The notes beneath the pieces were generated by a model. The model ran no database searches and had not been told where the DNA came from. It saw only the letters and a list, made by a program, of their open reading frames with translations. DNA of 64,000 nucleotides, taken from contig CANNOC010000003.1 in NCBI GenBank assembly GCA_947507155.1, forward strand, positions 1 to 64,000, in the 5' to 3' direction. Position numbers and translations under genes: made by a program. Source of the DNA: an uncultured Collinsella sp. (GTDB taxonomy: Bacteria; Actinomycetota; Coriobacteriia; Coriobacteriales; Coriobacteriaceae). How positions within the stretch are numbered: the stretch's first letter is position 1; every line of letters begins with the position of its first letter. Positions 20,325 to 29,745 of this stretch are shown here, piece by piece.

Positions 20325-21392
20325 CTACACGGCCTGTGCCAGCTTCTCGGCTCGCTCGGCGGCGGCAAGTGCCTCGATGACGGTGCCGAGCTGATCGCCC
20401 AGAAGGACGCCGTTGTAGGTGGAGTTGAAGCCGATACGATGATCGGTCACGCGGTCCTGGGGCTGGTTGTAGGTACGGATCTTCTCGGAACGGTTGCCGT
20501 GACCGATCTGGCTCTGGCGCTCGGCGCCGAGCTCGGCCTGCTGCTTCTCGAGTTCCATCTCGTACAGACGGGCACGCAGCATCTGCATGCAGACCTCGCG
20601 GTTCTGGATCTGGGAACGCTGCTCCTGCGACTGCACCACGGTATTGGTGGGCAGGTGGGTGATGCGCACGGCGGAGTAGGTGGTGTTAACGCACTGACCG
20701 CCAGGGCCGGAGGCGCAGTAGGTGTCGATGCGCAGGTCGGACTGGTTGATCTGAACGTCGATCTCCTCGGCCTCGGGAAGCACGGCGACGGTTGCCGTGG
20801 AGGTCTGGATGCGGCCCTGGGACTCGGTCTTGGGGACGCGCTGGACACGGTGCACGCCGGACTCGAACTTCATAACGGAGTAGACGCGGTCGCCCTCGAC
20901 CTTGAACTCGATGGACTTAAAGCCGCCGGCCTCGCTGGGGCTGGAGTCGAGCACGGTGGTCTTCCAGCCGCGCGACTCGCAGAAGCGCTGGTACATCTTG
21001 TACAGATCGCCGGCAAAGATGGCCGCCTCGTCGCCACCGGCGGCGGAGCGGATCTCGACGATGGTATTCTTGTCGTCGTTGGGGTCGCTCGGGATGAGCA
21101 TGTACTTGATATCTTCCTCGAGCTGGGGGAGCTTGGCCTCGTTCTCGGAGATGTCCATCTGGAGCATCTCCTTCTCGTCCGCGTCGGTCGTGTCGCGGAG
21201 CATTTCCTTGGCGGCCTCGATGTCATCGAGCGCGCCGATGTACTCGCGCGAGGCCGCGATGAGGTCGGACTGGTGCGCGTACTCCTTGTTGAGACGCGTG
21301 AACTCCTTAATATCGGAGGCGACGGCCGGGTCGGAGAGCTTCTTCTCGAGCTCCTCGTAGGCCTTGATGATCTTTTCGAGCTTGTCGCGCAT
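20325..21392 (-). CDS. prfA: Peptide chain release factor 1
   Basis: RF1, 355 residues, terminates translation at UAA and UAG. The stop-codon-recognition tripeptide region reads PKT (187-189) within HRVQRVPKTESQGR. The peptidyl-hydrolysis motif GGQ is at 231-233 in SGPGGQCVNTT, where the residue after GGQ is Cys rather than the usual His. ATG 21392 has AAAGGAG 7 nt upstream. PrmC, which methylates this GGQ, is the next gene on the strand. Confidence 0.96.
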   Translation of the reverse strand: MRDKLEKIIKAYEELEKKLSDPAVASDIKEFTRLNKEYAHQSDLIAASREYIGALDDIEAAKEMLRDTTDADEKEMLQMDISENEAKLPQLEEDIKYMLIPSDPNDDKNTIVEIRSAAGGDEAAIFAGDLYKMYQRFCESRGWKTTVLDSSPSEAGGFKSIEFKVEGDRVYSVMKFESGVHRVQRVPKTESQGRIQTSTATVAVLPEAEEIDVQINQSDLRIDTYCASGPGGQCVNTTYSAVRITHLPTNTVVQSQEQRSQIQNREVCMQMLRARLYEMELEKQQAELGAERQSQIGHGNRSEKIRTYNQPQDRVTDHRIGFNSTYNGVLLGDQLGTVIEALAAAERAEKLAQAV

Positions 21393-21600
21393 GGCGGGAC
21401 TCCTTTATATGCGTGAAGGTGAAAATCGGCAGAGTTGATGGGGCGCGCGGCGCCACTGCGGGGGTAAGCCCGGCTAGAACATGTCGATCTTCAGATACAT
21501 GCGCATCCCTTCGCGTATGGGGTACATAGTTGCGGTCTAACCCATACATGATAGCGTGCGCAGGCAAACCTGCATATAACCCGCACGGAATGAGTGGACG

Positions 21601-21656
21601 TAGCCGTTGGGGACGTTCCTTAACGACTAGTCGTTTAAGAACGTCCCCAACGGCTA
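21601..21656. repeat. 56-bp REP-like palindrome
   Basis: This near-perfect palindrome is centred on CTAG, with arms beginning TAGCCGTTGGGGACGTTC and one mismatch. It matches the palindrome at 26184-26239 in length and most of its sequence. It lies between the M20 peptidase stop and the prfA start. The rest of this gap (21393-21600) shows no clear gene or element. Confidence 0.85.
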
Positions 21657-21683
21657 GCAAAGGGACTGTCGCTTTTTCGCATT

Positions 21684-23099
21684 CTAGAGCGTCTGAAGCA
21701 GAGCGACGAGGAAGCGGATGCCCTGGAGGTAGGCGCGGCGGGTGATGCGCTCGTTGGTGCCGTGGACGCCGCGATCACACTCGTCGTCATCAACCACAAA
21801 GGCCGAGAAGCGAATGCACTCAGGGCAAATGTGCTGGTAGTTGGCAGCGTCGGTCGCACCGATCACGGTCGAGGGCACAATTGCCACTGGCTCGAATGAT
21901 CCATTTTCCTCCGTCCCCTTTGGATCACGGAAATAGCGGGCAGCGATGGAGCGAACCGCCTCGAGGCCGGGACCACCGATGCGCGGGGACGGCGAGGGTT
22001 CGGAGCTGCCGGGGCCTAGCTCCACTTCGACACGACCGGCAAGGTCCGCCCCGGCAACCGCCTCACGGCAGCGCGCCACAACGTCGGCCACGCTCGTGCC
22101 CTCGAGCATGCGGAAGTTGATGTTGGCCCACATATCCTGCGGCATTACGTTGGCGCCGGTGCTGCCACCCTCGATCTGCGTGGGCGCGCAGGTGGTCGTC
22201 ACCAGCGGATAGAGCTTCTTGCTGGCGAGGCAATCGCGGACAATAGCATCCCCGTTTGCGGCAATTTCATCGGCCGTGTAGAGCCCCAACTCGACGAGCT
22301 GGGCGGCAAGCAAGTCGGTCACGCGCGTCGGCCACTCGATATCGCAGATTGCGGTGATGGCACGGCTGAGCACCTCAAGCGACGTGCCGCCGTAGGGGTT
22401 GGAAGAATGTCCACCCACACTCTTTGTCTTGAGCACAATGTCGGCATAGCCCTTCTCCGCGAGGTCGGCGTGCATGAGCCAACCCTCGCCCGCGCTGTAC
22501 TCGGCAGCCGGAACGATGCGGTAGTCGCCCTCGTCGATCAGGTACTCAAGCTCAATGCCGCGCTCCTCGAGCACGCGGCCGATGGCGCCTGCGCCGTACT
22601 GCGTCGTCTCCTCGTCCTGGCCAAAGGCCAGGAGCAGCGTGCGCTCGTGCTGCCAACCGTGCGCCAGCGCATACTCGACAGCCTCGAGAATGCCTGCGAC
22701 CTGGTCCTTCATGTCGATCGCGCCGCGGCCCCAGATGTAGGTGTCGTCCACGTGCCCGCTAAAGGGGGCGTGCGTCCAGTCGGCCTCGGTACCCGGCACC
22801 ACGGGAACCACATCCATGTGACCCATGAGCATAACGGGTTTGAGTGCGGGGTCGGAGCCGGAAAGCGTCACCAGCAACGAATGGTCGATAAGCTCGACCT
22901 CGCCCGCCGCAAATACATGCGGCCAGGCCTGCTGCATATAGGCGCGCAGGTCGTCGAAGGGCCGCCAGTCCACCGCCTCGGCATCCATGCTCGAGATAGT
23001 CGGAAACGACAGCACACGGCCCAAGCGCTCGCACGCGCCTGCCTCGTCTATATCGGCAAAATCGTCCTCATGCGCAAAGAAGCGCCAAACCTCGGCCAT
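21684..23099 (-). CDS. M20 family metallopeptidase (carboxypeptidase S / PM20D1-like)
   Basis: This 471-residue M20 zinc hydrolase cleaves or forms amide bonds of N-acyl amino acids or small peptides. Metal-site motifs are MLMGHMDVVPV (His and Asp), WGRGAIDMKDQ (bridging Asp), and FGQDEETTQYGA (catalytic Glu-Glu); the lid domain carries VGGHSSNPYGGTS. The GHMDVVPV and WGRGA wording is closest to the CPS1/PM20D1 branch. There is no signal peptide, so it is probably cytosolic. ATG 23099 follows AAAGGA. It lies directly downstream of an amino-acid importer (72 nt), so it may process the imported substrate; that link is an inference. Confidence 0.88.
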   Translation of the reverse strand: MAEVWRFFAHEDDFADIDEAGACERLGRVLSFPTISSMDAEAVDWRPFDDLRAYMQQAWPHVFAAGEVELIDHSLLVTLSGSDPALKPVMLMGHMDVVPVVPGTEADWTHAPFSGHVDDTYIWGRGAIDMKDQVAGILEAVEYALAHGWQHERTLLLAFGQDEETTQYGAGAIGRVLEERGIELEYLIDEGDYRIVPAAEYSAGEGWLMHADLAEKGYADIVLKTKSVGGHSSNPYGGTSLEVLSRAITAICDIEWPTRVTDLLAAQLVELGLYTADEIAANGDAIVRDCLASKKLYPLVTTTCAPTQIEGGSTGANVMPQDMWANINFRMLEGTSVADVVARCREAVAGADLAGRVEVELGPGSSEPSPSPRIGGPGLEAVRSIAARYFRDPKGTEENGSFEPVAIVPSTVIGATDAANYQHICPECIRFSAFVVDDDECDRGVHGTNERITRRAYLQGIRFLVALLQTL

Positions 23100-23171
23100 G
23101 ACATCCTTTCGATTGTGATGACGAGGGCCGCCCCACCGGAGCGGCCCTGCCACATAAGCGTTTGCGGTCGG

Positions 23172-23957
23172 TTATTTGTCCTCGAGATAACGCGAGAGGA
23201 ACTCGCGGGTGCGCTGGTGCTTGGGGTTGCCGAAGAGCTCGGCCGGCGCGGCGTCCTCGAGGACCACGCCCTTATCCATAAAGACCACGCGGTCGGACAC
23301 CGTACGGGCAAAGGCCATCTCATGCGTGACGACGACCATGGTCATGCCGTCGGCCGCGAGCTTGCGCATGACCTCGAGCACCTCGCCCACGATCTCGGGG
23401 TCGAGTGCGGAGGTCGGCTCGTCGAACAGCATGATCTGCGGATTCATGCATAGGGCGCGCGCGATGGCCACGCGCTGCTTTTGGCCACCGGACAGGCGAC
23501 CCACAGCGGCGTGCGCGAACTTTTCGAGCCCCACACTCGTCAGATGCTCCATCGCGACCTTTTCAGCCTCGGCCTTGCTCATCTTTTTGAGCGTGACGGG
23601 CGCAAGCGTGCAGTTGTCGAGCACGTCCATGTTGTTGAACAGGTTAAAGCCCTGGAACACCATGCCAATGTCCTCGCGGAGTTTATTGATATTGCAGCGC
23701 TCGGCCGTAAGGTCCTGGCCGTGGAACCAGATGTGGCCCGCGTCCGGGGTCTCGAGCAGGTTGAGGCAGCGCAGGAAGGTCGACTTGCCCGAGCCCGAGG
23801 CGCCGATAATGGTAACGACCTCGCCGGGGTTAACGGACAGGTCGATGCCCTTGAGCACCTCGAGCGAGCCAAAGCTCTTGCGCAGGCCCTCGACGCGGAT
23901 GAGCGGCTCATTGGTCTGTACGGCGGCCGCGGTGCCGGTAGTGGCGGTATCTGCCAT
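23172..23957 (-). CDS. Polar amino-acid ABC transporter, ATP-binding protein
   Basis: This 261-residue GlnQ-type ATPase has Walker [11 protein letters not shown]-loop [10 protein letters not shown], signature LSGGQKQR, Walker [13 protein letters not shown] and the H-loop VVTHEM, all canonical. The family-typical [14 protein letters not shown] is also present. The ATG at 23957 has GAGGAG 7 nt upstream; earlier in-frame codons would overlap the permease gene. It is the third gene of the SBP-permease-ATPase operon. Confidence 0.94.
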   Translation of the reverse strand: MADTATTGTAAAVQTNEPLIRVEGLRKSFGSLEVLKGIDLSVNPGEVVTIIGASGSGKSTFLRCLNLLETPDAGHIWFHGQDLTAERCNINKLREDIGMVFQGFNLFNNMDVLDNCTLAPVTLKKMSKAEAEKVAMEHLTSVGLEKFAHAAVGRLSGGQKQRVAIARALCMNPQIMLFDEPTSALDPEIVGEVLEVMRKLAADGMTMVVVTHEMAFARTVSDRVVFMDKGVVLEDAAPAELFGNPKHQRTREFLSRYLEDK

Positions 23958-23979
23958 GATGATTCTCCTCGTCTTGAGC

Positions 23980-25128
23980 CTAGTTGGAGCTGGGCAGCGT
24001 TGCCGGGGCCTCGGCGCCGAGCTTTTTGCCAAAGGCCTCGAGCAGGCGGCTCGCCACGAGCGTCAGGATCAGGTAAACCACGAGCGCCACGCAGTAGACC
24101 TCCATCTGGCGGTAGTACACGCCGGCGACGGTGGTGGTGGCGTACATTAGGTCGAACACGCCGATGACCGAAAGCACCGACGAGTCCTTGATGTTGATGA
24201 TGAGCTCGTTGGTGAGTGCGGGGATCGCGTTTTTAATACCCTGGGGGAACACGACCTTGCGCATGGCCTGCCACTGCGACAGACCCAGCGAGCGCGCCGC
24301 CTCGGCCTGGCCGGGATCGATGGACTCGATGCCGCCGCGCAGGACCTCCATCATGTAGGCGGTGGAGTTGAGCGAGATGGTGACGAGGCCGGCGGTGAAG
24401 GTACTCCAGATCTGGTTGGCCTGGGCGGTCTCGAAGCCCATGCCGCGCAAAACGGTAAAGCCCGCGTAATAGATGAGCAGGCCCTGGACCATCATGGGCG
24501 TGCCGCGCACGATGGTAGAGTAGACGGTCGCAAAGCCGCGGCCGATGCTCTTAAAGAAGCGCGTGAGATCGTTATCCACGCGATCGAACGTCTGAATACG
24601 CAGGAACACAAAGAGCAGCGCCAGGAAAAAGGCAATGACGGTACCAAGGGTCGCAAGCGCAATGGTGATTTCGATGCCGCGAATAAAGAAGTCGCCGCTC
24701 TTATAGGTCATGTAGACCAGGCTCGGCAAAAAGTCGCTGGGATTGGAGTCCGAGACAATGCTCACCTGCACCAGGTCGATAAACGACATGACACAGCGGT
24801 CGACAAAGAAGATCGCCGCGATGGCGACCACGACGTAGCTGCCTAAGCGCGCGCCGCGACGGAAGCGCTCGGATGCGAACGGCGACTTTTCGCGATAGTC
24901 GTTCCAGTGCATGAGTTTGGTGACGAGCGCCGCCGCCGACACGACGAGCCAGGCCCAAAGAATCGCCCAAAGGCAATCCTGGAAGATACCGGTGGGGGCC
25001 AAGAAGCTCAGCGGCGTGGGGTTGCGCTGACTAAACGCCAGGCCGAGCGCCGCGATAACGCTCGTGCCCAGGTACACGTAACGGTGGTCGGCCTTGATAA
25101 AGGAGGCCAGGCGATTGATGGTTTTCAT
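23980..25128 (-). CDS. Polar amino-acid ABC transporter, permease
   Basis: This 382-residue His/Glu/Gln/Arg/opine-family permease has the coupling EAA loop [24 protein letters not shown] near residue 285, followed by the [17 protein letters not shown] pattern typical of GlnP/HisQM. It is longer than usual (about 220): about 150 extra N-terminal residues carry three further hydrophobic segments before the transport core. One permease gene is present, so a homodimeric channel is likely. Confidence 0.92.
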   Translation of the reverse strand: MKTINRLASFIKADHRYVYLGTSVIAALGLAFSQRNPTPLSFLAPTGIFQDCLWAILWAWLVVSAAALVTKLMHWNDYREKSPFASERFRRGARLGSYVVVAIAAIFFVDRCVMSFIDLVQVSIVSDSNPSDFLPSLVYMTYKSGDFFIRGIEITIALATLGTVIAFFLALLFVFLRIQTFDRVDNDLTRFFKSIGRGFATVYSTIVRGTPMMVQGLLIYYAGFTVLRGMGFETAQANQIWSTFTAGLVTISLNSTAYMMEVLRGGIESIDPGQAEAARSLGLSQWQAMRKVVFPQGIKNAIPALTNELIINIKDSSVLSVIGVFDLMYATTTVAGVYYRQMEVYCVALVVYLILTLVASRLLEAFGKKLGAEAPATLPSSN

Positions 25129-25137
25129 GCTACCTCC

Positions 25138-26064
25138 CTATGCCGGCTGACGGTCGAGGCACGCGTCCCACATTTGGTCGCGCTCCTCTTGGCTAATGCC
25201 CTTGAGTGTCTTGTCGATGAGCTTAAGCAGTTTGTCCGAGCCCTTGCGGCAACCGACATTTGCCGCGACCTCCTGCTTAAAGCCCTCGCCCTCGGCAAAA
25301 TGGATGGGGACGATACCGGGATTTTGGGCCATATAGCCCTTCTCGTTCTCGGTGTTGTAGGTCACGGCGTCGCACGTGCCCTGCAGCAGATTCGAGAACA
25401 CCGTGGGGACCGAATCGACCGGGTTCTTGTGGACGACGCCCGGGATCTCGTCGATGACGGTATCGAGCATAGTGTCCTTTTGCCCGAGCACCGTGGCGCC
25501 GCTAAAGTCGCTGAGCTTGGTCGCATTCTGGTAGGGCGAGCCCTCTTTTACGAACAGGCCAAAGTAGCCAATGAAGTACGGGTCGGAAAAACCGACGGAC
25601 TCTTCGCGCTCGGGCGTAGCGCTCATGCCGGCGATGATGAGGTCGATCTGGCCGTTGTTGAGCGAATCGATAAGGCCCGAGAAGCTCTGCTTGACGGCAA
25701 CGGGCTCGCCACCGAGGGCCTTGCAGACGATCTTGGCGATCTGCACGTCGTAGCCATCGGCATAGGCGCCCTGCACGTTGTCGATGGGGATGGTGTACTC
25801 ACTGGCTTCGGAAACCTGCCAGTTGTACGGGGCGTAGGCTGCCTCCATACCGATGCGGATCTTATCCTTGCCGATCACGGAATCGGACAGGTCGTCGCGA
25901 CCGCCGCCCGTCGTGGGCTGAACCACCTTGAGCGTGGACGGACGCTGACAGCCGGCGAGCGCGCCGGCGACGACGGAAGCGCTCGCAGCGAGAGCGCTTC
26001 CCAAAAAGATGCGACGGCTGCATACCGGCTGGGTCTGCATGCCGCGCTGTTGGGGAGAATGCAT
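25138..26064 (-). CDS. Amino-acid ABC transporter substrate-binding lipoprotein
   Basis: This 308-residue SBP family 3 protein has an N-terminus with twin arginines and a hydrophobic core ending in the lipobox AGALAGC (Cys about 39), so it should be lipid-anchored outside the membrane. The binding fold shows the family signature in GYDVQIAKIVCKALGG and the GLIDSLNNGQIDLIIAGMSATPERE stretch. The ATG has GGAAGG 6 nt upstream. First gene of the importer operon; the ligand is unknown. Confidence 0.92.
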   Translation of the reverse strand: MHSPQQRGMQTQPVCSRRIFLGSALAASASVVAGALAGCQRPSTLKVVQPTTGGGRDDLSDSVIGKDKIRIGMEAAYAPYNWQVSEASEYTIPIDNVQGAYADGYDVQIAKIVCKALGGEPVAVKQSFSGLIDSLNNGQIDLIIAGMSATPEREESVGFSDPYFIGYFGLFVKEGSPYQNATKLSDFSGATVLGQKDTMLDTVIDEIPGVVHKNPVDSVPTVFSNLLQGTCDAVTYNTENEKGYMAQNPGIVPIHFAEGEGFKQEVAANVGCRKGSDKLLKLIDKTLKGISQEERDQMWDACLDRQPA

Positions 26065-26183
26065 AATCTGCCTTCCCTGTTGAATCGTACGCTAACGACT
26101 TAACAGGATACCGCTCAGCGTTACTTCCAGCAGATGCATATATAAGATGCATATATACAAGTTTACGAACTGAAAACGATTGG

Positions 26184-26239
26184 TAGTCGTTGGGGACGTT
26201 CTTAAACGACTAGTCAAACAAGAACGTCCCCAACGACTA
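26184..26239. repeat. 56-bp REP-like palindrome abutting a truncated repeat
   Basis: Inverted arms of TAGTCGTTGGGGACGTTC type surround a CTAG-containing centre; the right arm differs at three central bases. It sits upstream of the importer operon and directly touches copy C of the structured repeat family, whose 5' part is missing. Upstream of it, around 26133-26158, is an AT-rich ATGCATATATA tract written twice. Confidence 0.85.
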
Positions 26240-26357
26240 GGCATGAAAAAGGCAAGGCATAAACCTTCTGGTCATGCCTTGCCTTTTGAATGACAAATTG
26301 TCGCTCTGGGTGGCGCGCAGCGTCAACCGGTCCGCCGTTCGTTAGAACGGCGGAACC
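26240..26357. repeat. Structured intergenic repeat, copy C (5'-truncated)
   Basis: It begins at GCATGAAAAAGGCA, where copy A has the same sequence internally. It keeps the apical hairpin, the 3' strand of the outer helix, the linker GCAGCGTC and the terminal hairpin (CCGCCGTTC / GAACGGCGG). The 5' strand of the outer helix is absent, replaced by the REP-like palindrome. It ends one base before the aldose epimerase stop codon. Confidence 0.75.
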
Positions 26358-26358
26358 T

Positions 26359-27252
26359 CTAGAGTAAGGTGACGCTAAAGCTGCGTTTATCGGTAGCGCC
26401 GGGAGCCAAGGTGATGGTGTTGACCTTACGCTCAAAAATGTCGTCCTCGGTGTCCATGGTGGTGTGGCCGGTCCAGGGCTCGAGCGCCACAAACGGAGCG
26501 TCGTTAGCGGCAGACCACACGCCGATGTACTTAAAGCCCTCAAAGTCGATCTTGACGCCGTGGCCCGACTTGCGGCCGCGCAGCGTAAGCGTGGAGCCCG
26601 GGGTATCGGTGAACATGATGGCGTCGTTATCGAAGCTGCGGTGCGTGATGGGCAGCACGTCCGAGTTATCGGGAGCCTTGTAGCTACCCTCGAACGTCAT
26701 AAGGCCATCGGGCGTGATGACAGGGGCCTCGTTAGTCCAAGCCTCGGTAAACGCCAGCTCGTAATCCTCGAATGCCTCGTCCTCGGCACCGGGAGCCGGT
26801 ACGTTAAACGCGGGGTGGCCGCCCACCGAGAACGGCAGGTCCACGTCGCCGGTGTTAGTGACGGCAAAGGTCTGCGTGAGGGTGGCGTCGCCGGTCAGGG
26901 CATAGGTCATGTTGAGCTTAAAGTGGAACGGGAACGCCTTGAGCGACTCGGGCGTGTCGGTGAGCTCGTAGGTAACGGACGAACCGTCCTCCGACACCTC
27001 GACGATCTTGTGCTCGACAATGCGCGCGATGCCGTGGCGCGCCATCTCGCAGGTGCCGGCGGCAGACGTCGCCGTGTTGTTGCGCAGCGATCCCACGATA
27101 GGGAACAGGATGGGCGCGTGCTTGCCCCAAAAGGCCGGGTCGCCCTGCCACAGATACTCATTGCCGTTGAGGGCAAGGCTCGTGAGCTGGGCGCCCATGG
27201 AATCGATGGCCGCGGTGAGGCCGCCGCGCTTGATGGTAGTGACGGTGGACAT
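26359..27252 (-). CDS. Aldose 1-epimerase family protein (LacX-like)
   Basis: This 297-residue galactose-mutarotase-fold protein interconverts alpha and beta anomers of sugars. Typical segments are LFPIVGSLRNN, ARHGIAR (catalytic His region), SVGGHPAFNVP with the second conserved His, and the late WTGHT. The start at 27252 has GGAGG 7 nt upstream. It is a single gene, and the sugar specificity is unknown. Confidence 0.88.
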   Translation of the reverse strand: MSTVTTIKRGGLTAAIDSMGAQLTSLALNGNEYLWQGDPAFWGKHAPILFPIVGSLRNNTATSAAGTCEMARHGIARIVEHKIVEVSEDGSSVTYELTDTPESLKAFPFHFKLNMTYALTGDATLTQTFAVTNTGDVDLPFSVGGHPAFNVPAPGAEDEAFEDYELAFTEAWTNEAPVITPDGLMTFEGSYKAPDNSDVLPITHRSFDNDAIMFTDTPGSTLTLRGRKSGHGVKIDFEGFKYIGVWSAANDAPFVALEPWTGHTTMDTEDDIFERKVNTITLAPGATDKRSFSVTLL

Positions 27253-27331
27253 GCTACTTCCTCCAAAAGTAAACAACAGTGTCGAGGGTTATTGTCCCAC
27301 TCTTGGCAGCAGGGCTGAGCGGCAGGCGCAG

Positions 27332-28198
27332 TTATTGAGCAATAGCATAAAGGTCAAACCCACCCTGCGGCGCGCTATCGACCGTATCGGGTGCTTGCGA
27401 ATTAAAACTCACCGGGACCATGCGCTTTGAGGCGCGGTAACGCGTGCCGTCGGTGGCGACGGGCGGCTCATCGACCGTGAGCTCGTAGTCGCCGGGCTTG
27501 AGCTCGATACCGTCACCTTCGGAATTGACGTATTGGTACTCGTCGATTGCTTGTCCCCTGAGCGTGCGGCCCACGATATGGACGAGCATTTGGCTGTCGC
27601 CGCGCGCGGTATCCCACGTCGCGCCGTCCTTAACCTCGACCGACACATGCACCGAGCGCGTGCGGCTGAGCGATTGCTCGACGGACATCTCGACCTTGGC
27701 GGCGTCTTGGCGCTGCTGCTCAACATGGCCCCAGATGCTGCCGATTGCCGAGCAGGCGATAACGCCGGCCATGAAGGCAATGAGGATGGGGCCGAGCGGA
27801 GAGCGGCGACCCGCGTCTTCCTCATGAGCCAGGTCGGGACGATGCGTTGGCGCAGGCGCCTGAGCACCCTGCGCGGGCACGTCGAGAATGCTGAAAGATG
27901 CCGTACTGCCGGGGTCGATGGTGTGGCGCGGCTGCGGGGTCTTGGCCGGCGAGATGGACATGTCGGCTGGCTCACCCAGCGTGGCCGTGGCATCGGCCTT
28001 TGCCTCGTCGGCCTCGGCCTGAGCCCAGGCCCGTTCAAAAGTCAGGGGCTCGGCGGCATCGGGGGCGGCGTCCGTCTCGACGGCATCGTTACTGGTCTCG
28101 TCCTCGTCGCTCGACACGTCACGCGGCGCGGGCTCGTCCCACTCCTCGTCCGGAGCCTCGCCCTCGCTATACCACCATTCAAAATTATCGATATCCAT
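27332..28198 (-). CDS. Hypothetical single-pass membrane protein with acidic N-terminus
   Basis: This 288-residue protein of unknown function has a strongly acidic, Asp/Glu/Ala-rich first 90 residues, presumably cytoplasmic. A basic stop (HEEDAGRRS) is followed by one transmembrane helix at about 137-157 (LGPILIAFMAGVIACSAIGSI). The outer part of about 125 residues is beta-rich, with VHVSVEVKDGATWD and GDYELTVDEPP resembling an Ig-like or carbohydrate-binding sandwich. I recognise no named family. It is probably transcribed alone or with the aldose epimerase, 79 nt away. Confidence 0.7.
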   Translation of the reverse strand: MDIDNFEWWYSEGEAPDEEWDEPAPRDVSSDEDETSNDAVETDAAPDAAEPLTFERAWAQAEADEAKADATATLGEPADMSISPAKTPQPRHTIDPGSTASFSILDVPAQGAQAPAPTHRPDLAHEEDAGRRSPLGPILIAFMAGVIACSAIGSIWGHVEQQRQDAAKVEMSVEQSLSRTRSVHVSVEVKDGATWDTARGDSQMLVHIVGRTLRGQAIDEYQYVNSEGDGIELKPGDYELTVDEPPVATDGTRYRASKRMVPVSFNSQAPDTVDSAPQGGFDLYAIAQ

Positions 28199-28290
28199 AC
28201 GGGGCGCCCCTTAGGCCTCGCAAATAAACACTTGCTAGCCTTATACCCGCAGACGGCGCCGGAGCTCGCCGACACAGACAGGAAAAGCGT

Positions 28291-28341
28291 CACAACATTC
28301 GCCGCTTTTCCTCGTTTTCGAGATTTTCGCCGAATGTTGTG
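28291..28341. repeat. Intergenic hairpin
   Basis: Arms CACAACATTCG (28291-28301) and CGAATGTTGTG (28331-28341) enclose 29 bases that themselves pair partly (CGAAAA, TTTTCG). It lies between two divergent genes, so it is not a terminator for either. Confidence 0.6.
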
Positions 28342-28368
28342 ATGGTTTGGGCGACTGGCTGGCAGCGC

Positions 28369-28401
28369 AATGTGACAAAGGGACTGCCCCTTTGTCACAT
28401 T
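28369..28401. repeat. 33-bp palindrome (GTGACAAAGGGAC family)
   Basis: Arms AATGTGACAAAGGGAC and its complement surround one central base with a single mismatch. It is almost identical to the element at 54358-54390. It lies 57 bases upstream of the MFS transporter start, so it could affect its 5' untranslated region, or be a passive repeat. Confidence 0.8.
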
Positions 28402-28458
28402 CTGTTAGAGTTGCAGGGATTGAATCCCGCTTATTCATGCGACATTGGAGTGACAACC

Positions 28459-29694
28459 TTGACCGCCGCAACCACGCCTAAAAGCAAGTCAACCGCCGCC
28501 GTGCTCTCCCCTGCGCGCACTAAGCTCTGCTTGGCGCTGCTCGTGCTGTTGGGATTCTCGCTCGGCTGCTCCGAGTTCGTGGTCATCGGTATCGAGAGCG
28601 ACCTGGCGACGGAACTCGACGTATCACTTGCTACTGCGGGCCAACTCATCAGCGTGTTCGCGCTGGTCTACGCCATCGCCACGCCGGTGCTTGCGCTCAG
28701 CACGGGGCGATTCCGCCGCTACCAGCTGCTCGTGTGCTACAGCATCGTCTTTGTGCTCGGCAACTTGGTCATGGCTCTGGCGCCCAACTTCCAGGTGCTG
28801 TTTATCTCGCGTATCATCCTGGGCTCCGTCTCGGGCGCACTGCTCGCCGTGGGCGTGACATACATCCCCGAGCTGCTGTCCCCGCAGCAAACTTCGCTTG
28901 CCATCTCGGTGGTATATGGTGCGTTTTCCGTGGCAATGGTCTTTGTGACCTCGATTGGCAAATTTGTGGCCGACACGCTCGACTGGCACGTGGCCATGTA
29001 CGGCACGCTGGCCTTTGCCGTTTTGATCTGCGGAGCGCTCGTAGCGTTTATGCCCCGCGCCGGTCAGACCGATGAGCCCGCCACCTTCCGCGAGCAGGCG
29101 GGGCTGCTACGCGAGCCGAGCATTATCACCGGTATGCTCATCTTCTTGTTTGGCGTGGGGTCGGTCTATGTGTTCTACGGCTACGTGACGCCTTATCTTG
29201 AGCAAGTGCTGGGCATGGGCACGGTCGAAGCCAGCACCACGCTCATGGCCTATGGCGTGTTCTGCCTGATCTCGAACATCCTGGGCGGATGGATCGATGC
29301 TCGCTTTGGCATGAAGGCACTGCTTGTGACGTTTGTGCTGCAGGCTGCGGCGTTACTCGGACTGTTTGCTGTGGGCGGCACCATGCCGCTCGCGCTGGTC
29401 TTTATCTTTAGTTTGGCGTTGCTCATGTACCTGTTCTCGGTGTCGTGCATCACGCACTTTATGGACGTGGCACGCAGCCGCCATCCCAAGTCGATGGTAC
29501 TCGCAAGTTCGGTTGAGCCCATGGCGTTTAACGTCGGCATTTCGTTTGGCACCGCGGTAGGCGGCGCCGTGGTAAGCAGCGTTGGCATTGCGTACGTGGG
29601 CGCAGTGGGTGCCGCGTTCTCGCTTGTGGCCTGGGCCCTCACACTGGTGACGATTAAGCTGGCTCGCTGGGAGCGCAAGCGGGCGAGGGCGTAG
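28459..29694 (+). CDS. MFS transporter (DHA1 drug/sugar efflux type)
   Basis: This 411-residue permease has twelve predicted membrane segments. The loop 2-3 region LSTGRFRRYQLLVCY, SRIILGSVSGALLAVG and PQQTSLAISVVYGAF match the DHA1/AraJ-like exporters that use the proton gradient. The substrate is unknown. The frame is open upstream to 28339, through a palindrome; I chose the TTG at 28459, which has GGAG 8 nt upstream. It is followed within 52 nt by a phosphatase gene. Confidence 0.88.
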   Translation: MTAATTPKSKSTAAVLSPARTKLCLALLVLLGFSLGCSEFVVIGIESDLATELDVSLATAGQLISVFALVYAIATPVLALSTGRFRRYQLLVCYSIVFVLGNLVMALAPNFQVLFISRIILGSVSGALLAVGVTYIPELLSPQQTSLAISVVYGAFSVAMVFVTSIGKFVADTLDWHVAMYGTLAFAVLICGALVAFMPRAGQTDEPATFREQAGLLREPSIITGMLIFLFGVGSVYVFYGYVTPYLEQVLGMGTVEASTTLMAYGVFCLISNILGGWIDARFGMKALLVTFVLQAAALLGLFAVGGTMPLALVFIFSLALLMYLFSVSCITHFMDVARSRHPKSMVLASSVEPMAFNVGISFGTAVGGAVVSSVGIAYVGAVGAAFSLVAWALTLVTIKLARWERKRARA

Positions 29695-29745
29695 GCGTAG
29701 ATGCGATACTCGAGCTCGATGATGACGATTGAAAGAAAACCGCAT

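Noticed and set aside
20126-20368. An 80-codon minus-strand frame that resembles another frame at 31818-32135
   Set aside because: The likeness (STLQT.LSGNL.FNRR) arises because both are translations of the same structured repeat (copies B and D). The frames are not genes, although automatic annotation might call them a protein family.
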